Counted from the first letter of the stretch, positions 23,320 to 30,183 are shown. The stretch is DNA of 34,356 bases from JAZDOT01 sp043798355 (GCA_043798355.1 JAZDOT010000022.1:1-34356); one strand, 5' to 3'. Made by a program: numbers and translations. Notes: generated from the letters alone by a model not told the origin.

Positions 23320-23493
23320 ACAGTGAGCGACGAGCGGAGCGAGAAGTCGAACTGCCCAACCGAAAATTGCATCAAATTCAGCTCAACAAGAAGCCAAGAA
23401 AAAGTTCGAACGCACTGACAGTGGAGTGAACGGATCGAACTGGGCATGGCAATCAAAGGAACATCCATCGGAGTTGCTCTCCCAGCCCCTCAT

Positions 23494-24270
23494 CTACATT
23501 TGTTCAGGGTTGTCGATCGTGAACCGATCAATGCCGAAATCAATCAACTGCCTTGCGAGTGCAATATTTGTTCCAATGCCCCAGGCACCGACCGAATATC
23601 CTCGCTCTTTCAGAAAAGAAACCATTTCTCTTTTCTGGATGCGTGGGCCACAGAGGATAGCAACATCGACTTGATTCGTCCGTAGCTGCTCGTCTATAGC
23701 CGAGAGTTCACCAAGCGCATATGGCGCAATAGTGGTGTTGCTGGTTACCTTTTTCGTCAGATCATGAACTCCTTCGCTCTGGGGAATTCCATCGGGTGCA
23801 ACAAGCCAACCGACTTTCAGGGCTTGATTGTGTATTTTCACAGAGTGCAGCATTCTCAGATCAAAAGAAGTGATGAGGACGTTCTCTCTTCCTGACAACT
23901 CCTGCACAGCGGCCTCAGCTGTCCTCTTGCCGTCACTTTTAAGATGAACCTGTAAGCCAACGGATGGAGCAATGTCATCAAGAACCTGTTTGAGTTTCAC
24001 CGGTGGCACTCTTCCCACTTTCTCATTTCCCATATTGATCGAAATCAGATCCCCCCATCTGAGATGATTGATATCAAGATGCGCCAGTATAAGGAGTTTT
24101 GGCTCAACGACACACAAAAATTCTCCACCTCTCTCATCTGATGCAAGTGCGACATCGAATTCAATCGCCGGTGCGCCCTGATGCGATGCCCATCTGATCG
24201 TTTCAATGCAATTGGGAGGATACCCCAACGATTTTCCTCCTCCCCTGTGATAGACGACCAATGAAGGCAT
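23494..24270 (-). CDS. Glycerophosphodiester phosphodiesterase-like protein
   Basis: 258 residues. GDPD enzymes hydrolyse glycerophosphodiesters on a TIM barrel. Seen here are YHRGGG (His8, Arg9), NCIET, and AIEFDVAL (Glu37, Asp39) for metal binding, and VHLKSDG plus the C-terminal VGAWGIGT and IDRFTIDNPEQM that match the family end. The usual second catalytic His (DGxxVVxHD) is missing: the equivalent stretch reads FLCVVEPKL, so catalysis may be altered. ATG 24270 is chosen because TATTCT ends exactly 6 nt before it and the family begins there. The gene is distinctly AT-richer than its neighbours and lies beyond a tRNA-Leu, which suggests horizontal transfer. Confidence 0.85.
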   Translation of the reverse strand: MPSLVVYHRGGGKSLGYPPNCIETIRWASHQGAPAIEFDVALASDERGGEFLCVVEPKLLILAHLDINHLRWGDLISINMGNEKVGRVPPVKLKQVLDDIAPSVGLQVHLKSDGKRTAEAAVQELSGRENVLITSFDLRMLHSVKIHNQALKVGWLVAPDGIPQSEGVHDLTKKVTSNTTIAPYALGELSAIDEQLRTNQVDVAILCGPRIQKREMVSFLKERGYSVGAWGIGTNIALARQLIDFGIDRFTIDNPEQM

Positions 24271-24276
24271 GCAACA

Positions 24277-24282
24277 AGAATA
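24277..24282 (-). promoter_or_regulatory. -10 box of the GDPD-like gene
   Basis: TATTCT on the minus strand, followed by TGTTGC and ATG 24270 (6-nt spacing). An overlapping TATATT is at N8. Confidence 0.55.
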
Positions 24283-24391
24283 TATCTCATAGTCGCTTTT
24301 TTTTGAAGAGTGCTGGCGAGAATTATGAACAGACACCCCTCGCCGCATTCTCAGTTAAAAGAGTTCGAACGTCCTCCAACACGGCGCACCA

Positions 24392-24419
24392 TTGACAACA
24401 ATCTGATTTACACTAATAT
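24392..24419 (+). promoter_or_regulatory. Promoter with consensus -35, leaderless start
   Basis: TTGACA (24392-24397), 16-nt spacer, TAATAT (24414-24419), then 7 nt to ATG 24427. It is the clearest -35/-10 pair in the window that would make a leaderless message. Confidence 0.7.
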
Positions 24420-24426
24420 ATATAGT

Positions 24427-24684
24427 ATGAAAACACGCGATGAACTCAGAGATAAGGATGCAGAAGAGCGTGCAGAACGCGCACGGCTTCGTGCTCAAAT
24501 AGCACAATTCAAAGCTTTTTTGGATTCTGCGGCAGTGGATGTAGGCGCTGGTTCAGCGGATGCAATTTCTGGGCAATGCTACTCCACAGAACGTTTTGAA
24601 GGTACTGCTGCTGAGATGAGAGGCCGTCTTGAAAGATCCCTAAGAAATTATACTGATGCCGGCGGAAAAAAGTTTTCTTTATGA
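24427..24684 (+). CDS. Small charged helical protein, 85 aa
   Basis: No recognised family. The N-terminal 35 residues are an uninterrupted charged heptad-like helix (RDKDAEERAERARLRAQIAQF), probably coiled coil; the rest is polar, with a single Cys. ATG 24427 is fixed by the strong promoter whose transcript would begin at it; a longer upstream frame has no support. Monocistronic and divergent from the GDPD-like gene. Somewhat AT-rich like that neighbour. Possibly a small regulatory or structural protein, but nothing in the sequence says which. Confidence 0.65.
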   Translation: MKTRDELRDKDAEERAERARLRAQIAQFKAFLDSAAVDVGAGSADAISGQCYSTERFEGTAAEMRGRLERSLRNYTDAGGKKFSL

Positions 24685-24717
24685 TGCTGCCAATCTTCAT
24701 TCAACGTAGTGCACCAG

Positions 24718-24771
24718 CCGGTTTCGTCCGTCTCTGCTTCGCAGGGCCGTGACTACGCCGCGATTTTTCTG
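24718..24771. repeat. Dispersed CCGG(C/T)TTCGTC...GACTACGCCGCGATTT element
   Basis: A version of the same motif occurs on the other strand at 29857-29891, just after tRNA-Pro. The segment between the genes ending at 24684 and 24780 holds nothing else. Confidence 0.5.
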
Positions 24772-24779
24772 TGGAAATA

Positions 24780-25034
24780 TCATACTTGCTTCATTTCTTG
24801 TGCCAACTGAGCAGGCGGGATGTTCTCGGCATTTCCCAGCAGCTCTTCCAGCGATCTTCCATCGCCCTTCAGAAGGGCATAGACGGCCAGAGCTTCGCGC
24901 GTGAGCAGGAGGGCAACGTCCATGGCGAGTGGATCACGCTCGTATCCACGGGCAGTAGCGAGCGCTTCCGCCTGACTTGTCGGTTCATAGACATGATCAA
25001 CGCAGCCGAGACCATCGTTGTCGTCGAGGTTCAT
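24780..25034 (-). CDS. Small acidic hypothetical protein, 84 aa
   Basis: No recognised family. Acidic and mostly helical, with an Asp-rich start (MNLDDNDG), a central ALLLTREALAVYALL helix and the ending SLEELLGNAENIPPAQLAQEM. It follows another small minus-strand gene by 86 nt; a CATAAT about 60 nt upstream of the ATG could be its own -10. The pair may be an operon. It has the size of an antitoxin-like or anti-activator protein, but no specific motif supports that. Confidence 0.55.
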   Translation of the reverse strand: MNLDDNDGLGCVDHVYEPTSQAEALATARGYERDPLAMDVALLLTREALAVYALLKGDGRSLEELLGNAENIPPAQLAQEMKQV

Positions 25035-25119
25035 TCCGAATGCCAGGACGCGAAGAGAGGTGCTCAGAGGGGAAGTGGAAGAAGAGGGAGCGGAAAATTA
25101 TGCCGATGGAGAGCGGAAA

Positions 25120-25332
25120 TCAAGCCGATGTCCCCCTTTCCCTCATGATCTCCTCATACCGCTCGCGCAGTCTCTGCACAAAGGTTTTTTTATCGACGAT
25201 GATGACGATGCGGCAACCCAAGAGACTGATCAGCTGATCAATAGCCGTTCTCCCGCCGAGACCCCGGTAATCCTCGTGGTAGAGGATGACCTCGTCGGGT
25301 GTCAGGTCATCGGCGGTCAGTTCAAACTTCAT
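25120..25332 (-). CDS. Small hypothetical protein, 70 aa
   Basis: No recognised family. Predicted alpha/beta: MKFELTADDLTPDEVILYHEDY, a strand LLGCRIVIIVDKK, then a basic helix FVQRLRERYEEIMRERG. ATG 25332 is preferred to an upstream ATG that adds a Cys/His/Pro-rich, repeat-like leader. Upstream of the 84-aa gene on the same strand and divergent from the O-antigen-ligase-like gene, with only 85 nt between the starts. Confidence 0.55.
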   Translation of the reverse strand: MKFELTADDLTPDEVILYHEDYRGLGGRTAIDQLISLLGCRIVIIVDKKTFVQRLRERYEEIMRERGTSA

Positions 25333-25401
25333 GGGTAATGGCAATGATGTTCCCGATGGATTGTGGCGACAAGGCGGATGTCCGCACCCGGCAGGCAAGT
25401 G

Positions 25402-25410
25402 TGGCATACT
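25402..25410 (+). promoter_or_regulatory. Extended -10 of the O-antigen-ligase-like gene
   Basis: TG-G-CATACT ends 7 nt before ATG 25418. Confidence 0.55.
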
Positions 25411-25417
25411 GTCCGCT

Positions 25418-27409
25418 ATGTTCTTCCGCTACCAGCCGAATCATCTTTCCGTCCTCCATGCATTTCTTGTGAAACACCAGAGGAAAATTTTGTTCGTAGT
25501 ATTCTCCCTCTTCCTGGCATTCGTTATCCTCTGGAAAGGCGGGAAAGGTCTGGAAGCGGTGTGGGTTCTGACGGCTGTCGCATGGGGGGTCGTGTATTTT
25601 CGCTGGAAATCTCCGCTGGAAGGGGAGCGCGCCGTCCCGGTTCCTCTGTGGGCGGGAACGATGCTGCTCCTTTTCTGGACTGGGATCAGTTTTGCATTCT
25701 CGAAGACGGCGAACTACGGACTGGATGAAGTTTTGCGCACCGGATCCGTCCTCCTCCTCTTCCTGTCGGTGTACGCGTGCCTTCCTGCTGTGTGGCCCGA
25801 GGACGATGTCTTGCTGAAGAAGTGTGCCACGGTGGTCGTGGGTATCGCTCTCCTTGCCCTCTGCATCGGAGCCGTCGTGTACGTGATGCAGCCGGTGGAT
25901 CGCTTCACGGGGACGTTCTTTGACTGGCGTTTCCACACGGATTACTGGCCGAACGCGTGGGCGGAGTTCCTCCTCCTCGTCTGGCCGCTCGCCCTCTGGC
26001 GGGCTCTCAAAGAGGAGCGGGAGTGGAAGTCGCTCCTCTGGTACGCCGTATTGGGGGTCATGTTCTCTTCGCTCCTCCTCTCCTACTCCCGCGGGGCCAT
26101 GCTCGCATGCGTAGGCCAAATCATCCTCTTCGGAGTCATCGCGTACCGTCGGCGCAGTGTCTTCGCATCGTGGCGTCAGGCTGCGATGAAATGTGCGCTG
26201 ATCGTCGCATGCGCGCTCGCGCTGTTCTTCAGCATGAATCATCTGCGGGGGCGCATCTATCCGGTGACAAACATCGTCGAGAAGGCGACTTTCACTGCGG
26301 CGGAGGGATCATCCTCGGTCTCCGAGCGCAGCTCCTTCTGGATGCAGGCACTGCGTCTCGCGTATCGCGAGCCCATCACAGGATGGGGACCAGGGAGCTT
26401 CCGCTTCACCCATTCGCGCCTCATGAAGGATGTCCTCGCGACGTCCGATCATCCTCACAATGTCCTCCTGAAAGCGGCCGCGGAGGAGGGGTTGATCGCC
26501 GCTTTCCTCCTCGCAGCGATCATCCTCTCCATTCTCCTGAAGGCTTTCGGGAAAGCGCTTCGGGATCCGTGGGGGGGGAGCTTCGTCTACCTCTTCCTCG
26601 CTGTTGTCGGCGTCTTCGCCCACAACCTCATCGACTACAATCTCCAGTTCGTTTCCATCGCAGTGCTCTTCTGGGTGATGCTTTCCCTGCTCGCAGCGAC
26701 GGTAGAGTGGAAAAATCCGCGAGTTATGAATAAAAAAATTGTACGGATTTCAGAGCTTTTGATAGCGACGGTTCTTCTAGCGATCGCAATTCTCGAAACG
26801 CCGCCGCTCCTCCTCTCTTCCCTCGGGCGTCATAGAGAGGCGCTGGGGGAAAATAACAGTGCGCTCACCTGGTACGATTACGCGTCTTTCGGGTGGTTCC
26901 CGCGGGACATGTTCCTCAGTCGAACAAAAATATTGTACGAGGAAAAGCGCTACAACGAAGCACAATCTGCAATCGATGACTATTTTTCGAAAAACCGGCA
27001 GGACGCGCGGGCGTGGCGTCGTGAGGGGGACATCTTCCTCGCATTCGGACGCACGGAGGATGCGCTCACGGCGTATGAAACGGCATACAAACTCTCGCCG
27101 CTCACGGAAGTCGGGATCGTGCATGCGGTGGTGACGACGCTCGAGAAATTGCAGCGTACAGAGGAAATCGCCGCCCGCAAGGACGAGTGGATGGCCATCA
27201 TGGCCCGCTTTGCCGATGCAATCGACGCGAACCGGCACTTCATTGCCCTCTCGCCGAATGTCGAGGAATTTCTGGCTTTTTCCTCCACGCTCGCTATGCT
27301 CTTTCCGCAGGAAGCTCCCCGTCTCGATGTGCTGGCAGCAAAGGTGGATCACAAAGCCAGGACGGAGCGCGAGAAAATGCGGGCTCGTCCCCCGGGATAT
27401 CTCTGGTGA
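25418..27409 (+). CDS. O-antigen ligase/polymerase-like membrane protein with TPR tail
   Basis: 663 residues. About ten to twelve hydrophobic segments span residues 20-470, starting with ILFVVFSLFLAFVILW. The family signature is near residue 325-360: EPITGWGPGSFRFTHSR followed by SDHPHNVLLKAAAEEGLIAAFLL, matching the (G)xGxGxF...HNxxLxxxxExG loop of Wzy/WaaL proteins that join lipid-linked sugars to an acceptor or polymerise them. The last 200 residues are soluble with TPR-like helices (YNEAQSAIDDYF, ARAWRREGDIFLAFGRTEDALTAYETAYKL). In a bacterium of this type the product may glycosylate surface proteins or make a capsule. No glycosyltransferases adjoin it. ATG 25418 is backed by the extended -10. 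Confidence 0.88.
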   Translation: MFFRYQPNHLSVLHAFLVKHQRKILFVVFSLFLAFVILWKGGKGLEAVWVLTAVAWGVVYFRWKSPLEGERAVPVPLWAGTMLLLFWTGISFAFSKTANYGLDEVLRTGSVLLLFLSVYACLPAVWPEDDVLLKKCATVVVGIALLALCIGAVVYVMQPVDRFTGTFFDWRFHTDYWPNAWAEFLLLVWPLALWRALKEEREWKSLLWYAVLGVMFSSLLLSYSRGAMLACVGQIILFGVIAYRRRSVFASWRQAAMKCALIVACALALFFSMNHLRGRIYPVTNIVEKATFTAAEGSSSVSERSSFWMQALRLAYREPITGWGPGSFRFTHSRLMKDVLATSDHPHNVLLKAAAEEGLIAAFLLAAIILSILLKAFGKALRDPWGGSFVYLFLAVVGVFAHNLIDYNLQFVSIAVLFWVMLSLLAATVEWKNPRVMNKKIVRISELLIATVLLAIAILETPPLLLSSLGRHREALGENNSALTWYDYASFGWFPRDMFLSRTKILYEEKRYNEAQSAIDDYFSKNRQDARAWRREGDIFLAFGRTEDALTAYETAYKLSPLTEVGIVHAVVTTLEKLQRTEEIAARKDEWMAIMARFADAIDANRHFIALSPNVEEFLAFSSTLAMLFPQEAPRLDVLAAKVDHKARTEREKMRARPPGYLW

Positions 27410-27466
27410 TAGGCTTTTTCTGGGCGAAGAAACCAGTAAACCGCCCCTTGGCGTACAAGGAATATT

Positions 27467-27475
27467 TGCTACACT
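27467..27475 (+). promoter_or_regulatory. Extended -10 of the lipoprotein gene
   Basis: TG-C-TACACT. The start site would be near 27482, leaving a leader of about 18 nt that is pyrimidine-rich (CTCCTCTTTTTTTT) and has no Shine-Dalgarno. Confidence 0.6.
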
Positions 27476-27499
27476 CCTGTCCCATCTCCTCTTTTTTTT

Positions 27500-28015
27500 A
27501 TGTCCATTCAACGCTTCGCCCTGACAACCGCCTTCCTTCTGTCTCTCGTCGCTCTCTCCGCCTGCGGCAAGACGACGACGGTGGACGAGCCCATCGGCAC
27601 GGAGATCGTTCCGGTGATTTTCCCCCAGCAGGGGAAGGCCGTGCATCCGAAATTTGGGAAGGAAGTCTGGTTTGCGTACGGGGCGATGACGGGGACGAAG
27701 ACAACGCCGGCCAACGGGGTCGTGCAGGCGTACAAATTCGAGAACGGCATGTTCGTCGTCACCATGCAGCTCAATGTCGCGATTGAGCAGGACGGAACGT
27801 TCTATGAGGCATGGCTGAAGGAGGCTTCCGGCTCGTTCCTCTCCATGGGGCACCTCCAGAACCACTTCGGCGACGTCCGCCATCAGCTCACATTCGAGTT
27901 CCCCGAGGACATAGCGGGAAATACGGATGTCGTCGTCACTCTCGAGAAGGACGACGGGAACCCGGCTCCGGATCAGACGGTTGCGACCGGCGTGCTCAAG
28001 CCGACTGTTCGTTGA
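27500..28015 (+). CDS. Lipoprotein with RskA-like C-terminal domain
   Basis: 171 residues. A lipoprotein signal peptide ends in the lipobox LSAC with Cys22. The mature part resembles the extracellular beta-sandwich of anti-sigma-K (RskA) proteins: QDGTFYEAWLKEASGSFLSMGHL, then VVVTLEKDDGNPAPDQTVATGVL. It lacks the anti-sigma N-terminus and a membrane helix, so it is a free-standing surface version, perhaps binding a ligand outside the cell. Role unknown. The 3' end overlaps a convergent small gene by 43 nt. Confidence 0.8.
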   Translation: MSIQRFALTTAFLLSLVALSACGKTTTVDEPIGTEIVPVIFPQQGKAVHPKFGKEVWFAYGAMTGTKTTPANGVVQAYKFENGMFVVTMQLNVAIEQDGTFYEAWLKEASGSFLSMGHLQNHFGDVRHQLTFEFPEDIAGNTDVVVTLEKDDGNPAPDQTVATGVLKPTVR

Positions 28016-28215
28016 TCGGGTTTTCCGAGCAAAACGCCCACGTTTCCTGCCATCTCCTTTCGCATCTTCGGTAGAGGAGTCTTCGGCAGGAGGAGAAGGA
28101 GGTCTCCGTTCTGTAATTCTTCGGCCAGCCAGAAATATTCACCATCCGTTCCGGGGATAATGGTGCGGGTCGTCTTGTGCGGTGCCGTGTTCGTTTGCTG
28201 ACGGCCGTTTTCCAT
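27973..28215 (-). CDS. Hypothetical protein, 80 aa, convergent with the lipoprotein gene
   Basis: No recognised family. TIIPGTDGEYFWLAEELQNGDLLLLLPKTPLP suggests a small beta-rich domain, with a Lys/Arg helix PKMRKEMAG after it. Codon third positions look gene-like and the competing frames are worse. It overlaps the lipoprotein coding region by 43 nt tail to tail. A terminator hairpin on the same strand lies about 20-50 nt upstream of the start, so expression would need its own promoter or read-through. Could be spurious. Confidence 0.4.
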   Translation of the reverse strand: MENGRQQTNTAPHKTTRTIIPGTDGEYFWLAEELQNGDLLLLLPKTPLPKMRKEMAGNVGVLLGKPDQRTVGLSTPVATV

Positions 28216-28230
28216 AGGGAGAAGGGGAAA

Positions 28231-28267
28231 TGAGATAAATAAAAAGAACCCTCTTGTTCGGAGAGGG
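28231..28267 (-). terminator. Rho-independent terminator (minus strand)
   Basis: Stem CCCTCT/AGAGGG (28267-28249) followed on the minus strand by a U-rich run TTCTTTTTATTT (28248-28237). It would end the transcript started at 28776-28749. Confidence 0.65.
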
Positions 28268-28742
28268 CGAGGCGGGTCACTAAGATGCTTTTTCTGCTTA
28301 CGACCGCCCTGCCCTCTGCATGGAGGAGCAGCAGGAGGAGGAAGAGCAGGAGAGGGCGGTGACCCGGATCACGGTGAGAGCGTAGAATCTTCTTGGGTTG
28401 GAAGCAAGTGCAAGGGTACCCCGGTTATCATGAAAATGCCCCGAATCGGCTGTGCGGAACCGTCTAATTTTGAAAGCAGGTTCAGGAAGTTCTCTCCTCT
28501 GATGGTGATCAGGATGTGGAGAGGGGATTGTGTCTACGTACCCGTCTTCGGGCAGTAGCGGGCGAACTTGCACTCCTCATCGCTTCCGGGGGCTCTGCGT
28601 TGTCTTAGCCAAGGGAAGGGAGGCTCATCACCATTGCGAGGGAAATGGTGGTGATGAGCAGCGCATGGGTGACCATGAGCTGGAGTGAAGCACGGTGTGA
28701 AAATGGCTTCACGTGGTTCATCATAGATCCTCCTTGGTGGAG
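28238..28742 (-). ncRNA. Candidate structured transcript, about 500 nt
   Basis: Bounded by a good promoter and a terminator on the minus strand and without a long gene. It is rich in local hairpins: GTGAAGC/GCTTCAC, GCTCATCACC/GGTGATGAGC, CTAC-CCCG-AAGA-CGGG-GTAG, CTGAT-CACC-ATCAG and ACCGCCCT/AGGGCGGT near the 3' end. No RNase P, tmRNA or SRP signature is recognisable. It may be an RNA gene, the message of a 39-residue peptide with a long 3' region, or a relic. A weak 91-codon GTG frame (28573-28298) inside it is not convincing. Confidence 0.35.
28605..28724 (-). CDS. 39-residue hydrophobic peptide with Shine-Dalgarno
   Basis: Starts ATG ATG at 28724, with a full AAGGAGG at 28735-28729, 4 nt before the first ATG and 7 before the second. 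It is the only strong Shine-Dalgarno seen before a gene in this window. The peptide begins MMNHVKPFSHRASLQL and continues as a hydrophobic segment LMVTHALLITTISLAMVM that could span a membrane. A promoter with both hexamers sits about 30 nt upstream. Two hairpins overlie the coding sequence, so the frame could be incidental to RNA structure. Function unknown; type I toxin-like or membrane-regulator micropeptides look similar in outline. Confidence 0.45.
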   Translation of the reverse strand: MMNHVKPFSHRASLQLMVTHALLITTISLAMVMSLPSLG

Positions 28743-28748
28743 GCAGGC

Positions 28749-28776
28749 AGTGTACGGATGGCAGGAATGGTGTCCA
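28749..28776 (-). promoter_or_regulatory. Promoter of the 28.7-28.2 kb transcript
   Basis: TGGACA (28776-28771), 16-nt spacer, TACACT (28754-28749) on the minus strand. Start site near 28742. Confidence 0.65.
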
Positions 28777-29002
28777 GTGATCATCGACTACAATTTGTGT
28801 TCAGGGTGTGGGGCTTGGGGAGGAATAAGCATATTTGGCTTGGTAAAGCCAAAAGACTGGTTAAGTATAGTTGTCTTTTTGGAAGATACTCAGTTGTATA
28901 AATATTGTGTACAAATTTACTGGCGTATGAGAGCCAAATAGTGTGGTTTATGCGAAGGCAAAGAAGAAAAAGAGGGCAAAGAAGAAAAAGAGGCGCACCT
29001 TC
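28777..29002. other. AT-rich non-coding stretch with GGCAAAGA repeats
   Basis: Visibly AT-richer than its surroundings. It contains a hairpin TTTGGCTT-GGTA-AAGCCAAA (28834-28853) and, at its right end (about 28958-28992), the purine-rich GGCAAAGAAGAAAAAGAG repeat. No credible gene. Confidence 0.5.
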
Positions 29003-29464
29003 TCAGGATTCGCTTGTGGAATCCCATTGCGCCAGTGCTCTCCGGAGGCCGGTTCTGTAGGTTGATATGACGCTTTCAGGGGCGCAGCGCTGGATGACTT
29101 CTCCGATGCGGCCGCTCAGTGTGGAGTACCTGTGGGCGTATTCCAATACGGTCGATTGTTCTCCATTGTGGAGGATGTAGCCGATGAGTCCGTCGCGCGG
29201 ACCCATGTCCGGTTGCTCTTCGATTGCCGGCCTCCAGTATTTCCCCGGTCCGTGAGTCGTCAGCAGAGCCTCCGTCCATCCTTTCCTTGCCATGACGCGC
29301 TGTAATGCCTGCCTGAGGCCTTCCACGATTGGCTGGAGATCCCGCAGTGGGCGGCACAGACAATCGTCCAGTGGCGAGAGATGGGCGATGACCGTGAGCG
29401 TGCCGCCGCCGTCGAGCGTGCCTTGCCATTGAGCCACAGGGCCGGTGTTTTCTTGGGTACCCAT
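29003..29464 (-). CDS. Hypothetical protein, 153 aa, behind an attenuator
   Basis: No recognised family. Soluble, no signal peptide. Features: WQGTLDGGGTLTVIAHLS (beta hairpin-like), LQPIVEGLRQALQRVMARKGW (helix), THGPGKYWRPAIEE and a C-terminal VISTYRTGLRRALAQW helix. Codon third positions match neighbouring genes. It starts 28 nt after the U-run of a terminator that is preceded by a short Ile-rich leader peptide and a good promoter, so its transcription is probably controlled by attenuation. No amino-acid biosynthetic motif is visible, which makes the Ile link puzzling. Confidence 0.65.
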   Translation of the reverse strand: MGTQENTGPVAQWQGTLDGGGTLTVIAHLSPLDDCLCRPLRDLQPIVEGLRQALQRVMARKGWTEALLTTHGPGKYWRPAIEEQPDMGPRDGLIGYILHNGEQSTVLEYAHRYSTLSGRIGEVIQRCAPESVISTYRTGLRRALAQWDSTSES

Positions 29465-29491
29465 CGTATTGGGGGAAAAACAGACAAAGAC

Positions 29492-29523
29492 AAAAACCCC
29501 GCCATACGTTTCTGGCGGAGGGG
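29492..29523 (-). terminator. Attenuator terminator upstream of the 153-aa gene
   Basis: Minus strand stem CTCCGCCA/TGGCGGGG (one G-U pair) with loop GAAACGTA, then TTTTTGTC. Its left arm is also complementary to the end of the leader peptide gene: CTGGCGTAGGG (29559-29549) pairs with CCCTCCGCCAG (29521-29511) at 10 of 11 positions, making a mutually exclusive antiterminator. Confidence 0.7.
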
Positions 29524-29550
29524 AGAAGAATCAGCAGATCAATGCATTCC

Positions 29551-29604
29551 CTACGCCAGGCGCGGGATAATAATGATCGTGCTGATGATGTTTCGGAGGG
29601 CCAT
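29551..29604 (-). CDS. Ile-rich attenuator leader peptide, 17 aa
   Basis: ATG 29604 to TAG 29551 encodes MALRNIISTIIIIPRLA, with seven... more exactly six Ile codons in eight positions (II-S-T-IIII). It lies between a promoter and a terminator and its last codons form the antiterminator arm. The composition resembles the enterobacterial ilvGMEDA leader (recalled from memory). ATCAGCA within it can pair with TGCTGAT (29540-29534) as the pause hairpin. No Shine-Dalgarno; the transcript would begin only about 4-6 nt before the ATG. Confidence 0.6.
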   Translation of the reverse strand: MALRNIISTIIIIPRLA

Positions 29605-29615
29605 GACTGGGATGA

Positions 29616-29643
29616 ATTTTATCGTGAAGGAGGGGGGTGTCAA
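29616..29643 (-). promoter_or_regulatory. Promoter of the Ile leader
   Basis: Consensus -35 TTGACA (29643-29638), 16-nt spacer, TAAAAT (29621-29616; 5 of 6) on the minus strand. Confidence 0.75.
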
Positions 29644-29650
29644 TGTTTTA

Positions 29651-29682
29651 GGCTGAGGCTAAGGTTAAGGCTAAGGTTAAGG
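29651..29682. repeat. Hexamer repeat tract (GGCTAA/GGTTAA)
   Basis: Same tandem units as at 12281 and 19741, immediately upstream of the Ile-leader promoter. Confidence 0.75.
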
Positions 29683-29701
29683 ACGGGGTTGAAGGCAAAT
29701 A

Positions 29702-29825
29702 GGGAAAGAGGGCAAAGAAGAAAAAGAGGGCAAAGAGGGAAAAGAGGTAACCAGCTACAGCCGCCTGTGGTGAGCCCTTCGACAGACTCAGGACAGGCAC
29801 AGTCGAACCATTCCTGGCCGCGGTT
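29702..29825. repeat. GGCAAAGA repeats plus second copy of the 68-bp repeat
   Basis: Purine repeats at 29702-29747 precede a 68-bp copy at 29758-29825 that is nearly identical to 14084-14151. The arrangement mirrors that locus. Confidence 0.8.
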
Positions 29826-29892
29826 AGAGAGGTGGGGTTGGGGTGAGGGTGAGGATGAAGAAATCGCGGCGTAGTCCGCAGACGAAGCCGGA

Positions 29893-29969
29893 TGGTCGGG
29901 GTGACTGGGCTCGAACCAGCGACCTTACGGTCCCGAACCGTACGCTCTAGCCAACTGAGCTACACCCCG
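29893..29969 (-). tRNA. tRNA-Pro, anticodon CGG
   Basis: Minus strand. Acceptor CGGGGTG/CACCCCG, discriminator A and encoded CCA (29895-29893). Anticodon stem TACGG/CCGTA encloses TTCGGGA, giving CGG. D-loop AGTTGGCTAGAG and T-arm GGTTCGAGCCC are standard. 77 nt. Confidence 0.96.
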
Positions 29970-29974
29970 AGAGA

Positions 29975-30097
29975 ACCACGATCGGACGAAAGAACTGTAA
30001 TGCTTTGAAGCCAACTGCCTGCCCCTCGGAGCTCCGCGAGAGCGGAGCGAAGTGGGGAGCTACACCCCGAGGTAGCGCTATCTTACTCACGATCGTG
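29975..30097. repeat. Inverted repeat upstream of tRNA-Pro with duplicated tRNA 5' end
   Basis: CCACGATCG (29975-29983) and CGATCGTGG (30089-30097) are inverted. Inside, GAGCTACACCCCGAG (about 30057-30071) duplicates the first bases of the tRNA as they stand at 29957-29971. A GCGAGAGCGGAGCGAAG motif recalls the elements at the other two tRNAs. Confidence 0.6.
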
Positions 30098-30171
30098 GGA
30101 GAGGGAAATGGCTCTTTCTTCTTTCTCGCAGATCGGCGGGACGCCGATGGTACGCGCTGTCGGAAGAGCGC

Positions 30172-30177
30172 TATCAT
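30172..30177 (+). promoter_or_regulatory. -10 box of the queuosine transporter gene
   Basis: TATCAT, then GCCCCC, then ATG 30184. Exact 6-nt spacing for a leaderless start. Confidence 0.55.
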
Positions 30178-30183
30178 GCCCCC

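Noticed and set aside
28605..28724. Long-range attenuation of the 80-aa gene at 27973-28215 by the 39-codon peptide
   Set aside because: About 335 nt separate the peptide stop from the terminator, too far for ribosome-mediated attenuation, unlike the compact 29.5 kb unit.
28645..28941. 98-codon plus-strand frame rich in Trp and Cys
   Set aside because: Unusual residue content, no promoter or ribosome site, and it overlaps the better-supported minus-strand unit.
30057..30071. att site of an integrated element at tRNA-Pro
   Set aside because: The duplicated piece is the tRNA 5' end, only about 100 bp away, with no integrase; a local duplication within a small repeat is simpler.
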